DNA of 64,000 nt, taken from Pseudomonas thermotolerans DSM 14292 (GTDB lineage Bacteria; Pseudomonadota; Gammaproteobacteria; Pseudomonadales; Pseudomonadaceae). Below, piece by piece: positions 18,137-27,385 of this stretch. The position numbers were made by a program, and so were the translations under genes. Numbering within the stretch: position 1 is the stretch's first letter; the number at the start of each line of letters is the position of its first letter. The stretch covers positions 1-64,000 of the forward strand of contig NZ_KB822616.1 in NCBI RefSeq assembly GCF_000364625.1, given 5' to 3'. Under the pieces are notes generated by a model that ran no database searches, was not told the origin of the DNA, and worked only from the letters and a program-made list of their open reading frames with translations.

Positions 18137-18970
18137 ATGCAACGCTTTCTCAGCCTCGTCCTGGCTCTGTGCATCGGCCTGACGCTCAGCGTGGACGTCC
18201 ACGCCAAGCGCCTGGGTAGCGGCAAGTCGTTCGGCTCGGCGCCGACCCACCAGACCCGTCAGGCCCAACCGGCCACTCCGGCCGCCGCGCCCAGCGCGCC
18301 GCTGCGCAACCCGGCCGCCACCAGCGGCGCCTCCAAGTGGCTCGGCCCGCTGGCCGGCATCGCCGCCGGCGGCCTGCTCGCCGCCATGTTCATGGGGGAC
18401 GGCTTCGAAGGCTTCCAGCTGTTCGACTTCCTGATCCTCGGCCTGATCGCCTTCCTGGTGTTCCGCTTCCTGGCCGCGCGCCGCGCCCAGCAGGCCCAGC
18501 CGGCGCTGGCCGGCGCGCAGCCCCTGCAGCGTGAAATGCCCCAGCAGGCGCCGATCTTCGGCAGCGCCGCACCGGCCGCCGCGGTGACCCGCAACGCCCC
18601 GGCCTGGTTCGACGAACAGCGTTTCCTGGAAGCCGGCCGCACCCACTTCATGGCCCTGCAGCAGCACTGGGACGCCGCGGAGATGGACAAGATCGCCGAG
18701 TTCGTCACCCCGCAGATGCTCAGCTTCCTCAAGGAAGAGCGCGCCAGCCTGGGCGACGGCTTCCAGTCCACCTACATCGACGACCTGCAGGTGCAGCTGG
18801 ACGGCATCGACGAGCTGGCCGACAAGACGGTCGCCACCCTGACCTTCAGCGGCGTGGCCAAGACCTCGCGCTTCGACCAGGGCGAGGCCTTCAGCGAAAG
18901 CTGGCGCATGGAGCGCCTGCACGGTGACAACCAGCCCTGGCTGGTCGCCGGCATCCGGCAGAATGCCTGA
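18137..18970 (+). CDS. Tim44-like domain membrane protein
   Basis: A 277-residue protein with a signal peptide (LSLVLALCIGLTLSVDVHA), a low-complexity Ala/Pro linker, a membrane segment near residues 70-115 (AGIAAGGLLAAMF and FDFLILGLIAFLVFRFLAA) and a C-terminal Tim44-like domain (about 150-277). Bacterial Tim44-like proteins resemble the mitochondrial import motor subunit, but their role is unsettled. It starts 162 bp after uvrD with its own upstream space. Confidence 0.85.
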   Translation: MQRFLSLVLALCIGLTLSVDVHAKRLGSGKSFGSAPTHQTRQAQPATPAAAPSAPLRNPAATSGASKWLGPLAGIAAGGLLAAMFMGDGFEGFQLFDFLILGLIAFLVFRFLAARRAQQAQPALAGAQPLQREMPQQAPIFGSAAPAAAVTRNAPAWFDEQRFLEAGRTHFMALQQHWDAAEMDKIAEFVTPQMLSFLKEERASLGDGFQSTYIDDLQVQLDGIDELADKTVATLTFSGVAKTSRFDQGEAFSESWRMERLHGDNQPWLVAGIRQNA

Positions 18971-18980
18971 TCCCCGTTCC

Positions 18981-19006
18981 ACGGAGCCGGGTACACCCGG
19001 CTCCGT
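18981..19006. terminator. Bidirectional terminator hairpin
   Basis: ACGGAGCCGGG (18981-18991), loop TACA, CCCGGCTCCGT (18996-19006): an 11-bp perfect stem between the convergent Tim44-like and diguanylate cyclase genes. Confidence 0.75.
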
Positions 19007-19013
19007 ACCTCAC

Positions 19014-20396
19014 TCAGGGCTGCTCGCCCGCCATCACCACCCGGTTGCGTCCGCCGTTCTTGGCGATATACAGAGCGCCGTCCGCCTCGCGGAGCAGCTT
19101 CTGGTAGTCCGGGTGGCCGTCGTAGACCGCCACGCCGACGCTCACCGTCAGGCGGAATGGCTGGTTACCCGGCAGCCGGAAGCTCTCCCGCTCCACCTTG
19201 CTGCGCAGGTTCTCGGCCATCTGCCGGGCGGCACGGCGATCGACACTCACCGCCAGCAGCAGGAACTCCTCGCCACCCAGACGGAACAGGTAGTCGCCGC
19301 CGCGGCTGTGGTTGCTGAGCAAGGCGGCCAGTTGCTGGAGGATCATATCGCCGGCCTCGTGGCCGTGCTGGTCGTTGATCCGCTTGAAGTGGTCGATGTC
19401 GATGGCCAGCAGGGCGAAGCTCTGTCCGTGCTCGCGGGCATGGGCCAGCTCCTTGCCCATCACCACCGGCAGGTACTTGCGATTGAGCATGCGGGTCAGC
19501 ACGTCGCGGCCGCTTTCCAGTTCGTTGACCTGCTCGAACAGCGAGTCGAGGAGGAACACCAGGCTGCGGGTCTGCTCGCGCAGCTCGCTGAGCACCTGCA
19601 TGCGCTCGGCTTCGCTGCCGGCGGCGGCGAACCTGACGAGTAACTCGTCGTCGATGTTCTGCATGCAGGCAAGGATGCGCTGGCTTTCCGGAGTGTCCTT
19701 GAAGGCGTAGGCACCCTTGTGGCTGAACCACAGGCCGAACTCCGAGCTGGCCAGTCGCGAGGTCTGGGCGGCCTGGCTGCGCCCCAGGGCCAGTTCGTAG
19801 ATCAGGGTGTTTTCCCAGTCCAGCAGCGCGGCGCGCTGGCGTTCGCGCTCGGCGCCGATGTTCTGCACCACCGAGAACAGCCGGTAGGCCTCCTCGGCGC
19901 GGGCATTGCGCTCGTGGCTGCTGGAATAGGCCTGGCTCATGATTTCCATGGCCAGGTCGATGAGCTTGCTGCCCAGGCGCATGGCGGCCATCTTCCCGGC
20001 CAGTGGCAGCTCCAAGGCATCAATCAGCTCGTGCAGACGGCGCTTCAGGCAGCGTGCGCCACGCAGCACCAGACTGACCGGCACGCCGATCCGCGCATGG
20101 ACCTCGCCGACCTGGCGCTGCAAATCCACCTGCGCGGCGATCTGCTCCGCGCTGCGCGCGCCGAACAGTTGCACCACCCAGCGCTGCAGGCTGCTACTCA
20201 GATGGTCGCGCACCCGCTCATGGGAGAGGTACTGGGAGGCCTCGGGGTCGGCCAGCATCTGGGTGTAGAAGTGCTCCGCCAGCTCGGCCTGGCGCATCTC
20301 GGCCAGTTGAGCCAGGCACTGGACCGAATCGGCGGGGAACTGGGCTAGGCAGTCCAGCCATTCGGCGGATTGCTGCTCGGTGGGGGTCGGGGTCAT
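19014..20396 (-). CDS. Globin-coupled diguanylate cyclase (DosC-like oxygen sensor)
   Basis: A 460-residue protein, the length I recall for E. coli DosC. Residues 1-160 form a protoglobin-type sensor with His100 in QRQVGEVHARIG as likely proximal haem ligand and Tyr44 in HFYTQM as a distal tyrosine. A middle helical domain (about 165-295) leads to a GGDEF domain with an active GGEEF (374-378) and a product-inhibition site RGGD (365-368) five residues before it. It should make cyclic-di-GMP in response to O2. Azotobacter vinelandii has a studied globin-coupled regulator of this architecture. Oxygen sensing here is inference from the residues. Confidence 0.9.
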   Translation of the reverse strand: MTPTPTEQQSAEWLDCLAQFPADSVQCLAQLAEMRQAELAEHFYTQMLADPEASQYLSHERVRDHLSSSLQRWVVQLFGARSAEQIAAQVDLQRQVGEVHARIGVPVSLVLRGARCLKRRLHELIDALELPLAGKMAAMRLGSKLIDLAMEIMSQAYSSSHERNARAEEAYRLFSVVQNIGAERERQRAALLDWENTLIYELALGRSQAAQTSRLASSEFGLWFSHKGAYAFKDTPESQRILACMQNIDDELLVRFAAAGSEAERMQVLSELREQTRSLVFLLDSLFEQVNELESGRDVLTRMLNRKYLPVVMGKELAHAREHGQSFALLAIDIDHFKRINDQHGHEAGDMILQQLAALLSNHSRGGDYLFRLGGEEFLLLAVSVDRRAARQMAENLRSKVERESFRLPGNQPFRLTVSVGVAVYDGHPDYQKLLREADGALYIAKNGGRNRVVMAGEQP

Positions 20397-20550
20397 GGAA
20401 CATCCGGGAGATTCAGTGGAGGTGCGCCATGCGCACGAACTGGCATAAGGTCCTACGGTTTGGGAATTATGCCAGAGCTACCCCCTTCCGGCCTTTCCGG
20501 CTGGAGAACAAGTCTCTATAAAGAATCCTTTTTTCTCTCAAGGCAGTCCT

Positions 20551-20958
20551 ATGGAAGACGTCATCGAGCTATTGCGCGAACTCAACGAACCCGTGCCGGT
20601 CCCCCTGGAGCTGCCCGACGAGGACCTGCTGGTGGAGATCGAGGAACAGCTGCTGATCAGCCTGCCCCACGACCTGCGCGAATTCCTGCTCAAGGTCAGC
20701 GACGTGGTCTACGGCCGCATCGAACCGGTCACGGTGACCGATCCCAACGCCCACACCTACCTGCCGGAGGTCGCCGCCCAGGCCTGGAACGACGGCGTGC
20801 CGCGCGACCTGCTGCCGGTCTGCCAGGACGGCCGCGACTACTACGTGATCGACATCGAGGGCCAGGTGAGCCTGTGGTCCGCCGACGAGGGCGACTTCAC
20901 CGACGCGACCTGGGACTCCATCTGGCACTGGGCGCGGGACGTCTGGCTGGAGGGCTGA
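20551..20958 (+). CDS. SMI1/KNR4-family protein
   Basis: A 135-residue acidic protein with the SMI1/KNR4 fold pattern: LPHDLREFLLKVSDVVYG near residue 38, YLPEVAAQAWNDGVP and a C-terminal DEGDFTDATWDSIWHWARD. The family includes toxin-immunity proteins, but no toxin gene is beside it and this single-copy form is common in Pseudomonas. A possible -10 TATAAA lies at 20517-20522. It converges on phaG with only 10 bp between stops. Confidence 0.82.
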   Translation: MEDVIELLRELNEPVPVPLELPDEDLLVEIEEQLLISLPHDLREFLLKVSDVVYGRIEPVTVTDPNAHTYLPEVAAQAWNDGVPRDLLPVCQDGRDYYVIDIEGQVSLWSADEGDFTDATWDSIWHWARDVWLEG

Positions 20959-20968
20959 CCCGGCCCGC

Positions 20969-21352
20969 TCAGTCGTCGGAATGCTCGGCGGAGGGCAGCG
21001 CCTCCGTCAGGCTCGCCGGCGGCGGCGGGGTGTGCGGGCGCCCGGCACGGCGGTCGCCGGCCACCACCGCGCGCATCAGCATCATCGCGGTGACCGGCGC
21101 GGTGAACAGCAGGATACCGACGATCAGCAGCTCGTGGACCACCAGCCGCTGTTCCGTGAGGCTGAAGAACAGCATGGAGCAGAACAGGCAGCCGAAGGCG
21201 CCGAAGGTGCTGATCATCGCCGGGGCGTGAATGCGCTGGTAGAAGTTGTGCAGGCGCAGCATGCCGAGGCCGCCGATCAGGCACAGCAGCCCGCTGAGCA
21301 CCAGGAGGACGATGATCGGGATGGCCGCCCAGAGCGGCAGGCTGTCGCTCAT
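20969..21352 (-). CDS. phaG: Mrp/Pha antiporter subunit G
   Basis: A 127-residue membrane protein with three helices, matching the MnhG/MrpG/PhaG subunit: LSGLLCLIGGLGMLRLHNFYQRIHAP and FTAPVTAMMLMRA are typical. Last gene of the six-gene Mrp operon. Its ATG overlaps the phaF stop by 4 bp (ATGA), so translation is coupled. The charged tail after residue 100 is poorly conserved in the family. Confidence 0.93.
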   Translation of the reverse strand: MSDSLPLWAAIPIIVLLVLSGLLCLIGGLGMLRLHNFYQRIHAPAMISTFGAFGCLFCSMLFFSLTEQRLVVHELLIVGILLFTAPVTAMMLMRAVVAGDRRAGRPHTPPPPASLTEALPSAEHSDD

Positions 21353-21630
21353 TCGATCACCTCCCCGCGCAGCAGGAACTTGGCCATGGCCAGAGAGCCG
21401 GCGAAGCCCAGCGCGGCGATCAGCAGGGCCAGCTCGAAGTAGACCTGATCCTGCAGGCGCATGCCCTGCAGGACCATGAGGATCATCCCGCACACGTAGA
21501 GCATGTCCAGGGCGATCACCCGGTCCTGCGCCTTGGGCCCCAGCAGCAGGCGCAGGGTGGCCATCAGCATGGCGAGGATCACGCAGAAGCTGGTGAAGAT
21601 CAGGGCCGCGTTCAGCGCAGTGGCGATCAT
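21349..21630 (-). CDS. phaF: Mrp/Pha antiporter subunit F
   Basis: A 93-residue three-helix subunit F of the Mrp cation/proton antiporter. LGPKAQDRVIALDML is the conserved core of MnhF/PhaF. ATGA overlaps join it to phaE before and phaG after. Confidence 0.93.
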   Translation of the reverse strand: MIATALNAALIFTSFCVILAMLMATLRLLLGPKAQDRVIALDMLYVCGMILMVLQGMRLQDQVYFELALLIAALGFAGSLAMAKFLLRGEVIE

Positions 21631-22121
21631 TCGAAAATCTCCATCAGGGGCTTCTCGTAGCGCTCGTGAAACATGCGGCGGAACGCCGGCTCCTCGTCCA
21701 GGTCCAGCAGGTGCACCAGGAGGATGCGGTTATCCGCGCTCAGTTCGGTCCACACCGTGCCCGGGGTGGAGTTGACGATGCTGGCCAGCACGGTCATGCC
21801 GTATACCGAGCGGATGCTGAGCTCGATGGTGATGAACCCGGAGCGGCGGCGCGCCTCCTCGGGGCCGAGGATGATCCGGCAGACCTTCCAGCAGGAGAGG
21901 CTGATGTCCACCGCCACCCGCACGGCGACCAGCAGCGCCAGGCCGAACCTGCGCACGTGCATGCGGCCGTGCACGTACATGGAGCGGCTGGCCAGCGGGA
22001 TGAACAGCGCCAGGGCCGCGCCGAGCAGCACCTGGCCGACCGCCAGGCTGCCGTCGAGCAGCAGCCAGACCAGCCAGAGCGCCAGGCTCAGCCAGGGATA
22101 GGGCAGCAGCCGCGCGCTCAT
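21627..22121 (-). CDS. phaE: Mrp/Pha antiporter subunit E
   Basis: A 164-residue subunit E with two to three N-terminal helices and the conserved VNSTPGTVWTELSADNRILLVHLLD segment. The start ATG at 22119-22121 overlaps the phaD stop by 4 bp; the open frame runs through phaD antisense-free sequence upstream but only this start gives the family N-terminus. Confidence 0.93.
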   Translation of the reverse strand: MSARLLPYPWLSLALWLVWLLLDGSLAVGQVLLGAALALFIPLASRSMYVHGRMHVRRFGLALLVAVRVAVDISLSCWKVCRIILGPEEARRRSGFITIELSIRSVYGMTVLASIVNSTPGTVWTELSADNRILLVHLLDLDEEPAFRRMFHERYEKPLMEIFE

Positions 22122-23740
22122 GGCCGGCCCTCCCCGCTGGTCTTCGGCTGGGCGCCCAGCACCCCGTCGATGTAGGCCGCCGGGGCATGCAGGGCATCGG
22201 CGGCGCGCTGCAGGTAGCCGAGCACCGGCCCGGCGGCCAGGGTGAGCAGCACTACCAGGCCGATCAGCGCCGCCACCGGTCCGGCCTCGGCGAGGCGCAG
22301 CAGCGGCTTCTTGTGGCGCTCCGGCACCCAGAACAGCTGGATGCCCAGGCGGGTCAGGGTCAGGGTCGCGGCGAAGCCGGCCACCACCAGGAGGACCACG
22401 AACAGCCAGACCGCATACTGCATGAACTGCCCCGCCTCGCTGCCCAGCGCCGAGACCAGTAGGGCGAACTTGCCCACGAAACCGGCCAAGGGCGGCAGAC
22501 CGCTCAGCACCAGCAGGCAGAGGCCGAAGGCCAGGGCCAGAAAAGCCATGGCCGCGGGGATGGCCACGCCCACCTCGCTCTCCTCGGGGAGGATCATGCC
22601 CTGCGCCTCGAAGGATTCGATGGTCACCGCCAGCAGGCTGGCGCTGTAGTCGCGGATCCGCTCGAGCAGGTCCACCAGCAGGTAGAAGGCCGCCACCGCC
22701 AGGGTCGAGGCCAGGAGGTAGTAGAGCGCCGCGGCGGTACCGGAACTGCCGCCCAAGGGGATGGCGGTGAGCAGGGTGCCGGCCGAGGCGATCACGCTGA
22801 AGCCGGCGAAGCGCTTGAAGTTGGTGGCCGCCAGCATGCCGAAGATGGCGTAGGTCAGGGTGGCCAGGCCGAGGCCGACCAGCCAGGGCGCGCCGAAGCT
22901 GCCGCTGGCCCCGGCGGCGTCGCCGAACACCAGCAGCCAGAGGCGCAGCAGCACGTAGAAGCCCACCTTGGTCATGATCGCGAAGATCGCGCTGACCGGC
23001 GCCACCGCCGCGCCATAGCTGCCCGGCAGCCAGAAGTTCAGCGGCCAGACCGCGCTCTTGATCAGGAAGGCCACCGCCAGCACCGCCGCGCCGGTCTCGA
23101 ACAGCTGGCGGTCGGCATCGCCCAGCCCGGCCAGCTTGCGCGCCATGTCGGCCATGTTCAGGGTGCCACTGGCCGAGTACATGAGCGCCACGCCGATCAG
23201 GAAGATCGACGAGGCCACCAGGTTGATGGCGATGTAGTGCAGCCCGGCCTTGACCCGCAGGCGCCCCGAGCCGTGCAGCAGCAGGCCGTAGGAGGCGGCC
23301 AGCATGACCTCGAAGAACACGAACAGGTTGAACAGGTCGTTGGTCAGGAAGGCGCCGTTGATGCCCATCAACAACAACTGGAAGAGCACGTGGAAGTGCA
23401 CCCCGACGCGATCCCACTTGGCCACGGCGAAGATCAGCGCAGCGCAGGCGAGCAGCGCATTGAGCAGCAGCATCACCGCGGTGAGGCGGTCGAGGGCCAG
23501 GGAGATGGCCACCGGCGCGTCCCAGTCGGCCAGCAGGTAGACCGCCGCCGGTGCCGCGCCGTCCACCCGGTCGGCGGCCACCACCCAGTAGAGCGCGCCG
23601 GCCAGCTGCAGCAGCACGGAGAGCAGGCCGATCGCCGCCTTGCTGCGCCGCCGGGTCTCGTCCATGGGTACCAGCGCGGCGGCGGCGACGAAGGGGACGA
23701 GGATCGGCAGAACGATCAGGTGCTGCTGCCAGCCGCTCAT
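22118..23740 (-). CDS. phaD: Mrp/Pha antiporter subunit D
   Basis: A 540-residue NuoN/NuoM-like proton-channel subunit with about fourteen helices. The central VKAGLHYIAINLVASSIFL and AIFAIMTKVGFYVLLRLWLL segments carry the conserved lysines of the antiporter-like subunits, as in complex I. Coupled by ATGA overlap to phaC and phaE. Confidence 0.94.
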   Translation of the reverse strand: MSGWQQHLIVLPILVPFVAAAALVPMDETRRRSKAAIGLLSVLLQLAGALYWVVAADRVDGAAPAAVYLLADWDAPVAISLALDRLTAVMLLLNALLACAALIFAVAKWDRVGVHFHVLFQLLLMGINGAFLTNDLFNLFVFFEVMLAASYGLLLHGSGRLRVKAGLHYIAINLVASSIFLIGVALMYSASGTLNMADMARKLAGLGDADRQLFETGAAVLAVAFLIKSAVWPLNFWLPGSYGAAVAPVSAIFAIMTKVGFYVLLRLWLLVFGDAAGASGSFGAPWLVGLGLATLTYAIFGMLAATNFKRFAGFSVIASAGTLLTAIPLGGSSGTAAALYYLLASTLAVAAFYLLVDLLERIRDYSASLLAVTIESFEAQGMILPEESEVGVAIPAAMAFLALAFGLCLLVLSGLPPLAGFVGKFALLVSALGSEAGQFMQYAVWLFVVLLVVAGFAATLTLTRLGIQLFWVPERHKKPLLRLAEAGPVAALIGLVVLLTLAAGPVLGYLQRAADALHAPAAYIDGVLGAQPKTSGEGRP

Positions 23741-24084
23741 AGATCGGTGTCCTTACGACCGTCCACGTGGTCGGTACCGGTCAGCCCGCGGGACGCCATC
23801 AGCACCACCAGGAACAGCGCGGTCATGGCGAAGCCGATGACGATGGCGGTGAGCACCAGCGCCTGGGGCACAGGGTCGGCGTAGTCGCCGGCCGCCTTGG
23901 CCGCGTCCGCGGCGATCACCGGCACGGCGTCGGCCTTCAGCTGGCCGATGGCGAACAGCAGCAGGTTGACCGCGTAGGAGAGGATCGACAGGCCCATGAT
24001 CACCTGGAAGGTGCGCGGACGCAGCAGCAGCCAGATTCCCGAGCCGGTGAGCACGCCAATGGCCAGTGCGAGTATCAGTTCCAT
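23737..24084 (-). CDS. phaC: Mrp/Pha antiporter subunit C
   Basis: A 115-residue NuoK-like three-helix subunit C; LILALAIGVLTGSGIWLLLRPRTFQVIMGLSILSYAVNLLLF is the family core. ATGA overlap with phaD. The 19-bp gap from phaAB supports one transcript. The symbol is the antiporter one, unrelated to polyhydroxyalkanoate synthase. Confidence 0.93.
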   Translation of the reverse strand: MELILALAIGVLTGSGIWLLLRPRTFQVIMGLSILSYAVNLLLFAIGQLKADAVPVIAADAAKAAGDYADPVPQALVLTAIVIGFAMTALFLVVLMASRGLTGTDHVDGRKDTDL

Positions 24085-24103
24085 GCTGGTTTCCCCCGTG
24101 AGT

Positions 24104-26989
24104 TCATCGGCTGGCCTGTCGGGCCGGTGGCGCTTCCTCGGCCTTCGGCATGCGGTGGCTGCGGATCGACTGGTGGGCCAGGCCGACCAGAATCAGTACG
24201 GTGGCGCCGACCACCAGCAGGAAGATGCCCAGGTCGAAGAAGAAGGCGCTGGGCAGCGGCACCTCGCCGATGAGCGGCAGCACCGGATGCGCGGAATGGC
24301 TGGTCAGGAACGGATGGCCGAAGACGAAGGCCCCGGCACCGGTGAGCACCGCGCACCACAGGCCGAGGGCGATCCAGTTGTGCGGACGGATCGGCAGATG
24401 CGCCTCCACCCACAGCGAGCCGGCCACCATGTACTGCAGGATGATCGCCACGGAGAGCACCAGGCCGGCGACGAAGCCGCCACCCGGCGCATTGTGGCCG
24501 CGCAGGAACAGGTACAGGCCGATCAGCACCAGCACCGGCAGCAGCGCGCGGACGAACACCGCGGGGATCATCATGCCGCCGTGGATGGCCTCCTCGCCGG
24601 GACGCAGCTTGCTGCCCTCCTGCTGCTGCGGCAGCGGGATGCTCTCCGGCGCCGGACGGAAGCGCCGCAGCAGGGCGTAGACGGTGAGCGCCACGGCGCC
24701 GAGCACCACAATCTCGCCGAAGGTATCGAAGCCACGGAAGTCCACCAGGATCACGTTGACGATGTTGCTGCCACCGCCCTCGGGCAGGGCGCGCTCGACG
24801 AAGTAGGCGGCCAGGTGCTCGCCGCGCTCGCGACTCAGCAGCAGCCAGGCAAGCAGCGCCATGGCCAGGCCGGCGGCGCTGGCGATCAGGAAGTCGCGCA
24901 GGCGCCGCGCGCGGGCGGCGATGGTCTCGCGCGCCCCGGTCTTGGCGGGCTCCAGACGCGGCGGCAGCCAGCGCAGGCCGAGCAGGATCAGCACCGTGGT
25001 GACCACCTCCACCACCAGCTGGGTCATGGCTAGGTCCGGCGCCGAGAACCAGGCGAAGGTCAGGCAGGTGACGATGCCCGCCCCGCCCATGAAGGCCAGG
25101 GCGGCCAGGCGGTGGAACTTGGCCTGGTAGGCGGCGGCGATGGCGCACACCCCGCCGACCAGCCAGAGCAGGGCGAAGGCGCTATCCCACTGCGCCGGGC
25201 GCCAATCTAGGGGCAGCGGGTCGCGGCCGATGGCCAGGGCGCCGAGCAGCAGCACGGCGAGAATGATCAGCAACAGCTGGCGCTGCAGTCCCTCGCTGCT
25301 GAAATGGCTCTCCACCCAGCCGGCAAAGCGGGTCAGGGACAGCAGGATCTGGTCGAAGTAGCGCTGCCCGTCGAAGCGGTAGAGCAGCGGCGCCGCCTCG
25401 CGGGTGGTGACCCGGAAGTGCTTGCGCAGTACCAGGTAGAGCAGCACCCCGCCGAGCAGGGCGAGCACGCTCATGCCCAGCGGCAGGCTGAAGCCGTGCC
25501 AGACGCTCAGGCTGTATTCCGGGGTCTGGGCGCCCAGCACCGCGCGCACGCCGAGGTCGAGGAAGGGGCCTATGGTCAGCGCCGGCAGCACCCCCACCAC
25601 CAGACAGATCAGCACCAGAAACTCCACCGGGAAGCGCATCCAGTGCGGCGGCTCGTGGGGCGTGCTGGGCAGGTCAGTGGCGCTGGGGCCGAAGAACACC
25701 TCGTAGACGAAGCGCAGCGAGTAACAGACGCTGAAGGCCCCGGCCACGGTGGCCGCCGCCGACAGGTACCAGTTCCGGCTGTCGCCGGCGCTGACCGCCT
25801 CGGCGAAGAACATCTCCTTGGAGAGGAAGCCGTTGAGCAGCGGCACCCCGGCCATAGAGGCCGCCGCGACGATCGCCAGGGTGGCGGTGATCGGCATCTG
25901 CCGGCGCAGACCGCTGAGCCGGCGCAGGTCGCGCGTGCCGCTCTCGTGGTCGATGATCCCCGCGGCCATGAACAGCGAGGCCTTGAAGGTGGCGTGGTTG
26001 AGCAGGTGGAAGATCGCCGCCACGGCGGCCAGGGGCGACCCCATGCCGAGCAGCAGGGTGATCAACCCCAGGTGGCTGATGGTCGAGTAGGCCAGCAGGC
26101 CCTTGAGGTCATGCTGGAAGATCGCCAGGAAGGCGCCGATCAGCAGGGTCAGCAGGCCCGCCGAGCCGATGATCCAGCTCCACGCCTCGGTGCCGGAAAG
26201 CACCGGCCAGAGCCGGGCGAGGATGAACACCCCGGCCTTGACCATGGTCGCCGAGTGCAGGAAGGCGGACACCGGGGTGGGCGCCGCCATGGCCCGCGGC
26301 AGCCAAAAGTGGAAGGGGAACTGGGCGCTCTTGGTCAGCGCGCCCAGGGCCACCAGGATCAGGATCGCCAGGTACCAGCGGTGCGCCTGGATCGCCTCGC
26401 GGGCGGCCAGCACCGCGTCCAGGTCGTAGCTACCGACCACCTGGCCGAGCAGGATCAACCCCACCAGCAGGCACAGGCCGCCGGCGGCGGTCACCGTGAA
26501 GGCCATGCGCGCGCCGCGGCGGGCATCAGCACGGTGGTACCAGTAGCCGATCAGCATGAACGAGGTCAGGCTGGTCAGCTCCCAGAACAGCGCCAGCTGG
26601 ATCAGGTTGCCGGACAGCACCAGGCCGAGCATGCCGCCCATGAAGGCCAGCAGGAAGGAGAAGAAGCGCGGCACCGGATCCTTCGGCGACATGTAGTAGC
26701 GGGCGTAGAGCACCACCAGCAGGCCAATGCCGCTGACCAGCAAGGAGAACAGCCAGGCGAAGCCGTCCATGCGCAGGATCAGCACCAGGCCCCAGGCTGG
26801 CGCCCAGGGAATCTCGAAGCGCAGCACGCCCTGCGCGGCCACCTGCGGGTGCAGCAGCAGGGTCAGCAGCAGGCAGGCGAACGCCACCGACCCGGCCAGC
26901 CAGGCCTCCAGGTTGCGCGCGTTGGCCCGCAGCAGGGCGGCAAGCAGGCTGCCGACGAAGGGCAGTAGTACGATCCAGCACAACAGCAT
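24104..26989 (-). CDS. phaAB: Mrp/Pha antiporter fused subunit A/B
   Basis: A 961-residue protein joining MrpA (NuoL-like, about residues 1-770 with GALTKSAQFPFHFWLPRAMAAPTPVSAFLHSATMVKAG) and MrpB (C-terminal 200 residues with HNAPGGGFVAGL). The fusion is normal in the group 2 (Pha) type of Pseudomonas and rhizobia. The complex exchanges Na+ or K+ for protons and supports alkaline and salt tolerance. The ATG at 26987-26989 is preferred to a TTG 18 bp further upstream. Promoter must lie in the gap up to 27385 or beyond. Confidence 0.93.
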   Translation of the reverse strand: MLLCWIVLLPFVGSLLAALLRANARNLEAWLAGSVAFACLLLTLLLHPQVAAQGVLRFEIPWAPAWGLVLILRMDGFAWLFSLLVSGIGLLVVLYARYYMSPKDPVPRFFSFLLAFMGGMLGLVLSGNLIQLALFWELTSLTSFMLIGYWYHRADARRGARMAFTVTAAGGLCLLVGLILLGQVVGSYDLDAVLAAREAIQAHRWYLAILILVALGALTKSAQFPFHFWLPRAMAAPTPVSAFLHSATMVKAGVFILARLWPVLSGTEAWSWIIGSAGLLTLLIGAFLAIFQHDLKGLLAYSTISHLGLITLLLGMGSPLAAVAAIFHLLNHATFKASLFMAAGIIDHESGTRDLRRLSGLRRQMPITATLAIVAAASMAGVPLLNGFLSKEMFFAEAVSAGDSRNWYLSAAATVAGAFSVCYSLRFVYEVFFGPSATDLPSTPHEPPHWMRFPVEFLVLICLVVGVLPALTIGPFLDLGVRAVLGAQTPEYSLSVWHGFSLPLGMSVLALLGGVLLYLVLRKHFRVTTREAAPLLYRFDGQRYFDQILLSLTRFAGWVESHFSSEGLQRQLLLIILAVLLLGALAIGRDPLPLDWRPAQWDSAFALLWLVGGVCAIAAAYQAKFHRLAALAFMGGAGIVTCLTFAWFSAPDLAMTQLVVEVVTTVLILLGLRWLPPRLEPAKTGARETIAARARRLRDFLIASAAGLAMALLAWLLLSRERGEHLAAYFVERALPEGGGSNIVNVILVDFRGFDTFGEIVVLGAVALTVYALLRRFRPAPESIPLPQQQEGSKLRPGEEAIHGGMMIPAVFVRALLPVLVLIGLYLFLRGHNAPGGGFVAGLVLSVAIILQYMVAGSLWVEAHLPIRPHNWIALGLWCAVLTGAGAFVFGHPFLTSHSAHPVLPLIGEVPLPSAFFFDLGIFLLVVGATVLILVGLAHQSIRSHRMPKAEEAPPARQASR

Positions 26990-27385
26990 GCGACTTGTCC
27001 CGGGCAATGGTTACCGGAGGGCCGTCCGAAGAGCCCCCGGGCGTGAGCGAGGCCTGTCCCGCAGATTCGGCCAGACCGAGTTTGCCACCCCGACCGGCGG
27101 CCAATAAACCATGCCGCTCGACCGGCCGCCACCGGCCCGCTCAGGCCCCGACGCACGGACCGCGACGGCTGTCCGCCCGGCAAGCATAGCGTCGGTCCGG
27201 GCCCGGCACGGTCGAGGAGCGCCGGGTCGGCAGCCGGCTGCCGAAGCGTCTGGGGTGGAGAAGAGGGTGCAAGGGCACGGTGACAATCGATCCGCCGAGC
27301 CTCCGCCGTTCCCGGCCGAGCCTCCGCGGCCCCGATTGTAGAGCCTCGGCAGGCCCGCCATGGCCTTGCGACACACTCTGAAACA
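26990..27385. other. 396-bp gap upstream of Mrp operon
   Basis: I see no gene here. It must hold the Mrp promoter and the 3' end of the GntR transcript. GCCGAGCCTCCGC occurs twice with a 21-bp period (27294-27306, 27315-27327) and an inverted relative GAGCCTCGGC follows at 27341-27350. GC content stays high and no clear -10/-35 pair stands out. Confidence 0.4.

Noticed and set aside
20551..20958. SMI1-like gene as an antitoxin of a toxin-immunity pair
   Set aside because: No toxin or secretion gene is adjacent; the neighbours are a cyclase and the Mrp operon.
21627..23417. 596-codon minus-strand frame through phaD
   Set aside because: Only its last 164 codons (phaE) match a family; the rest is out of frame with phaD.
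27294..27350. GCCGAGCCTCCGC repeated twice with a 21-bp period, possible CRISPR-like or satellite repeat
   Set aside because: Only two short copies and one partial inverted relative; no array structure.
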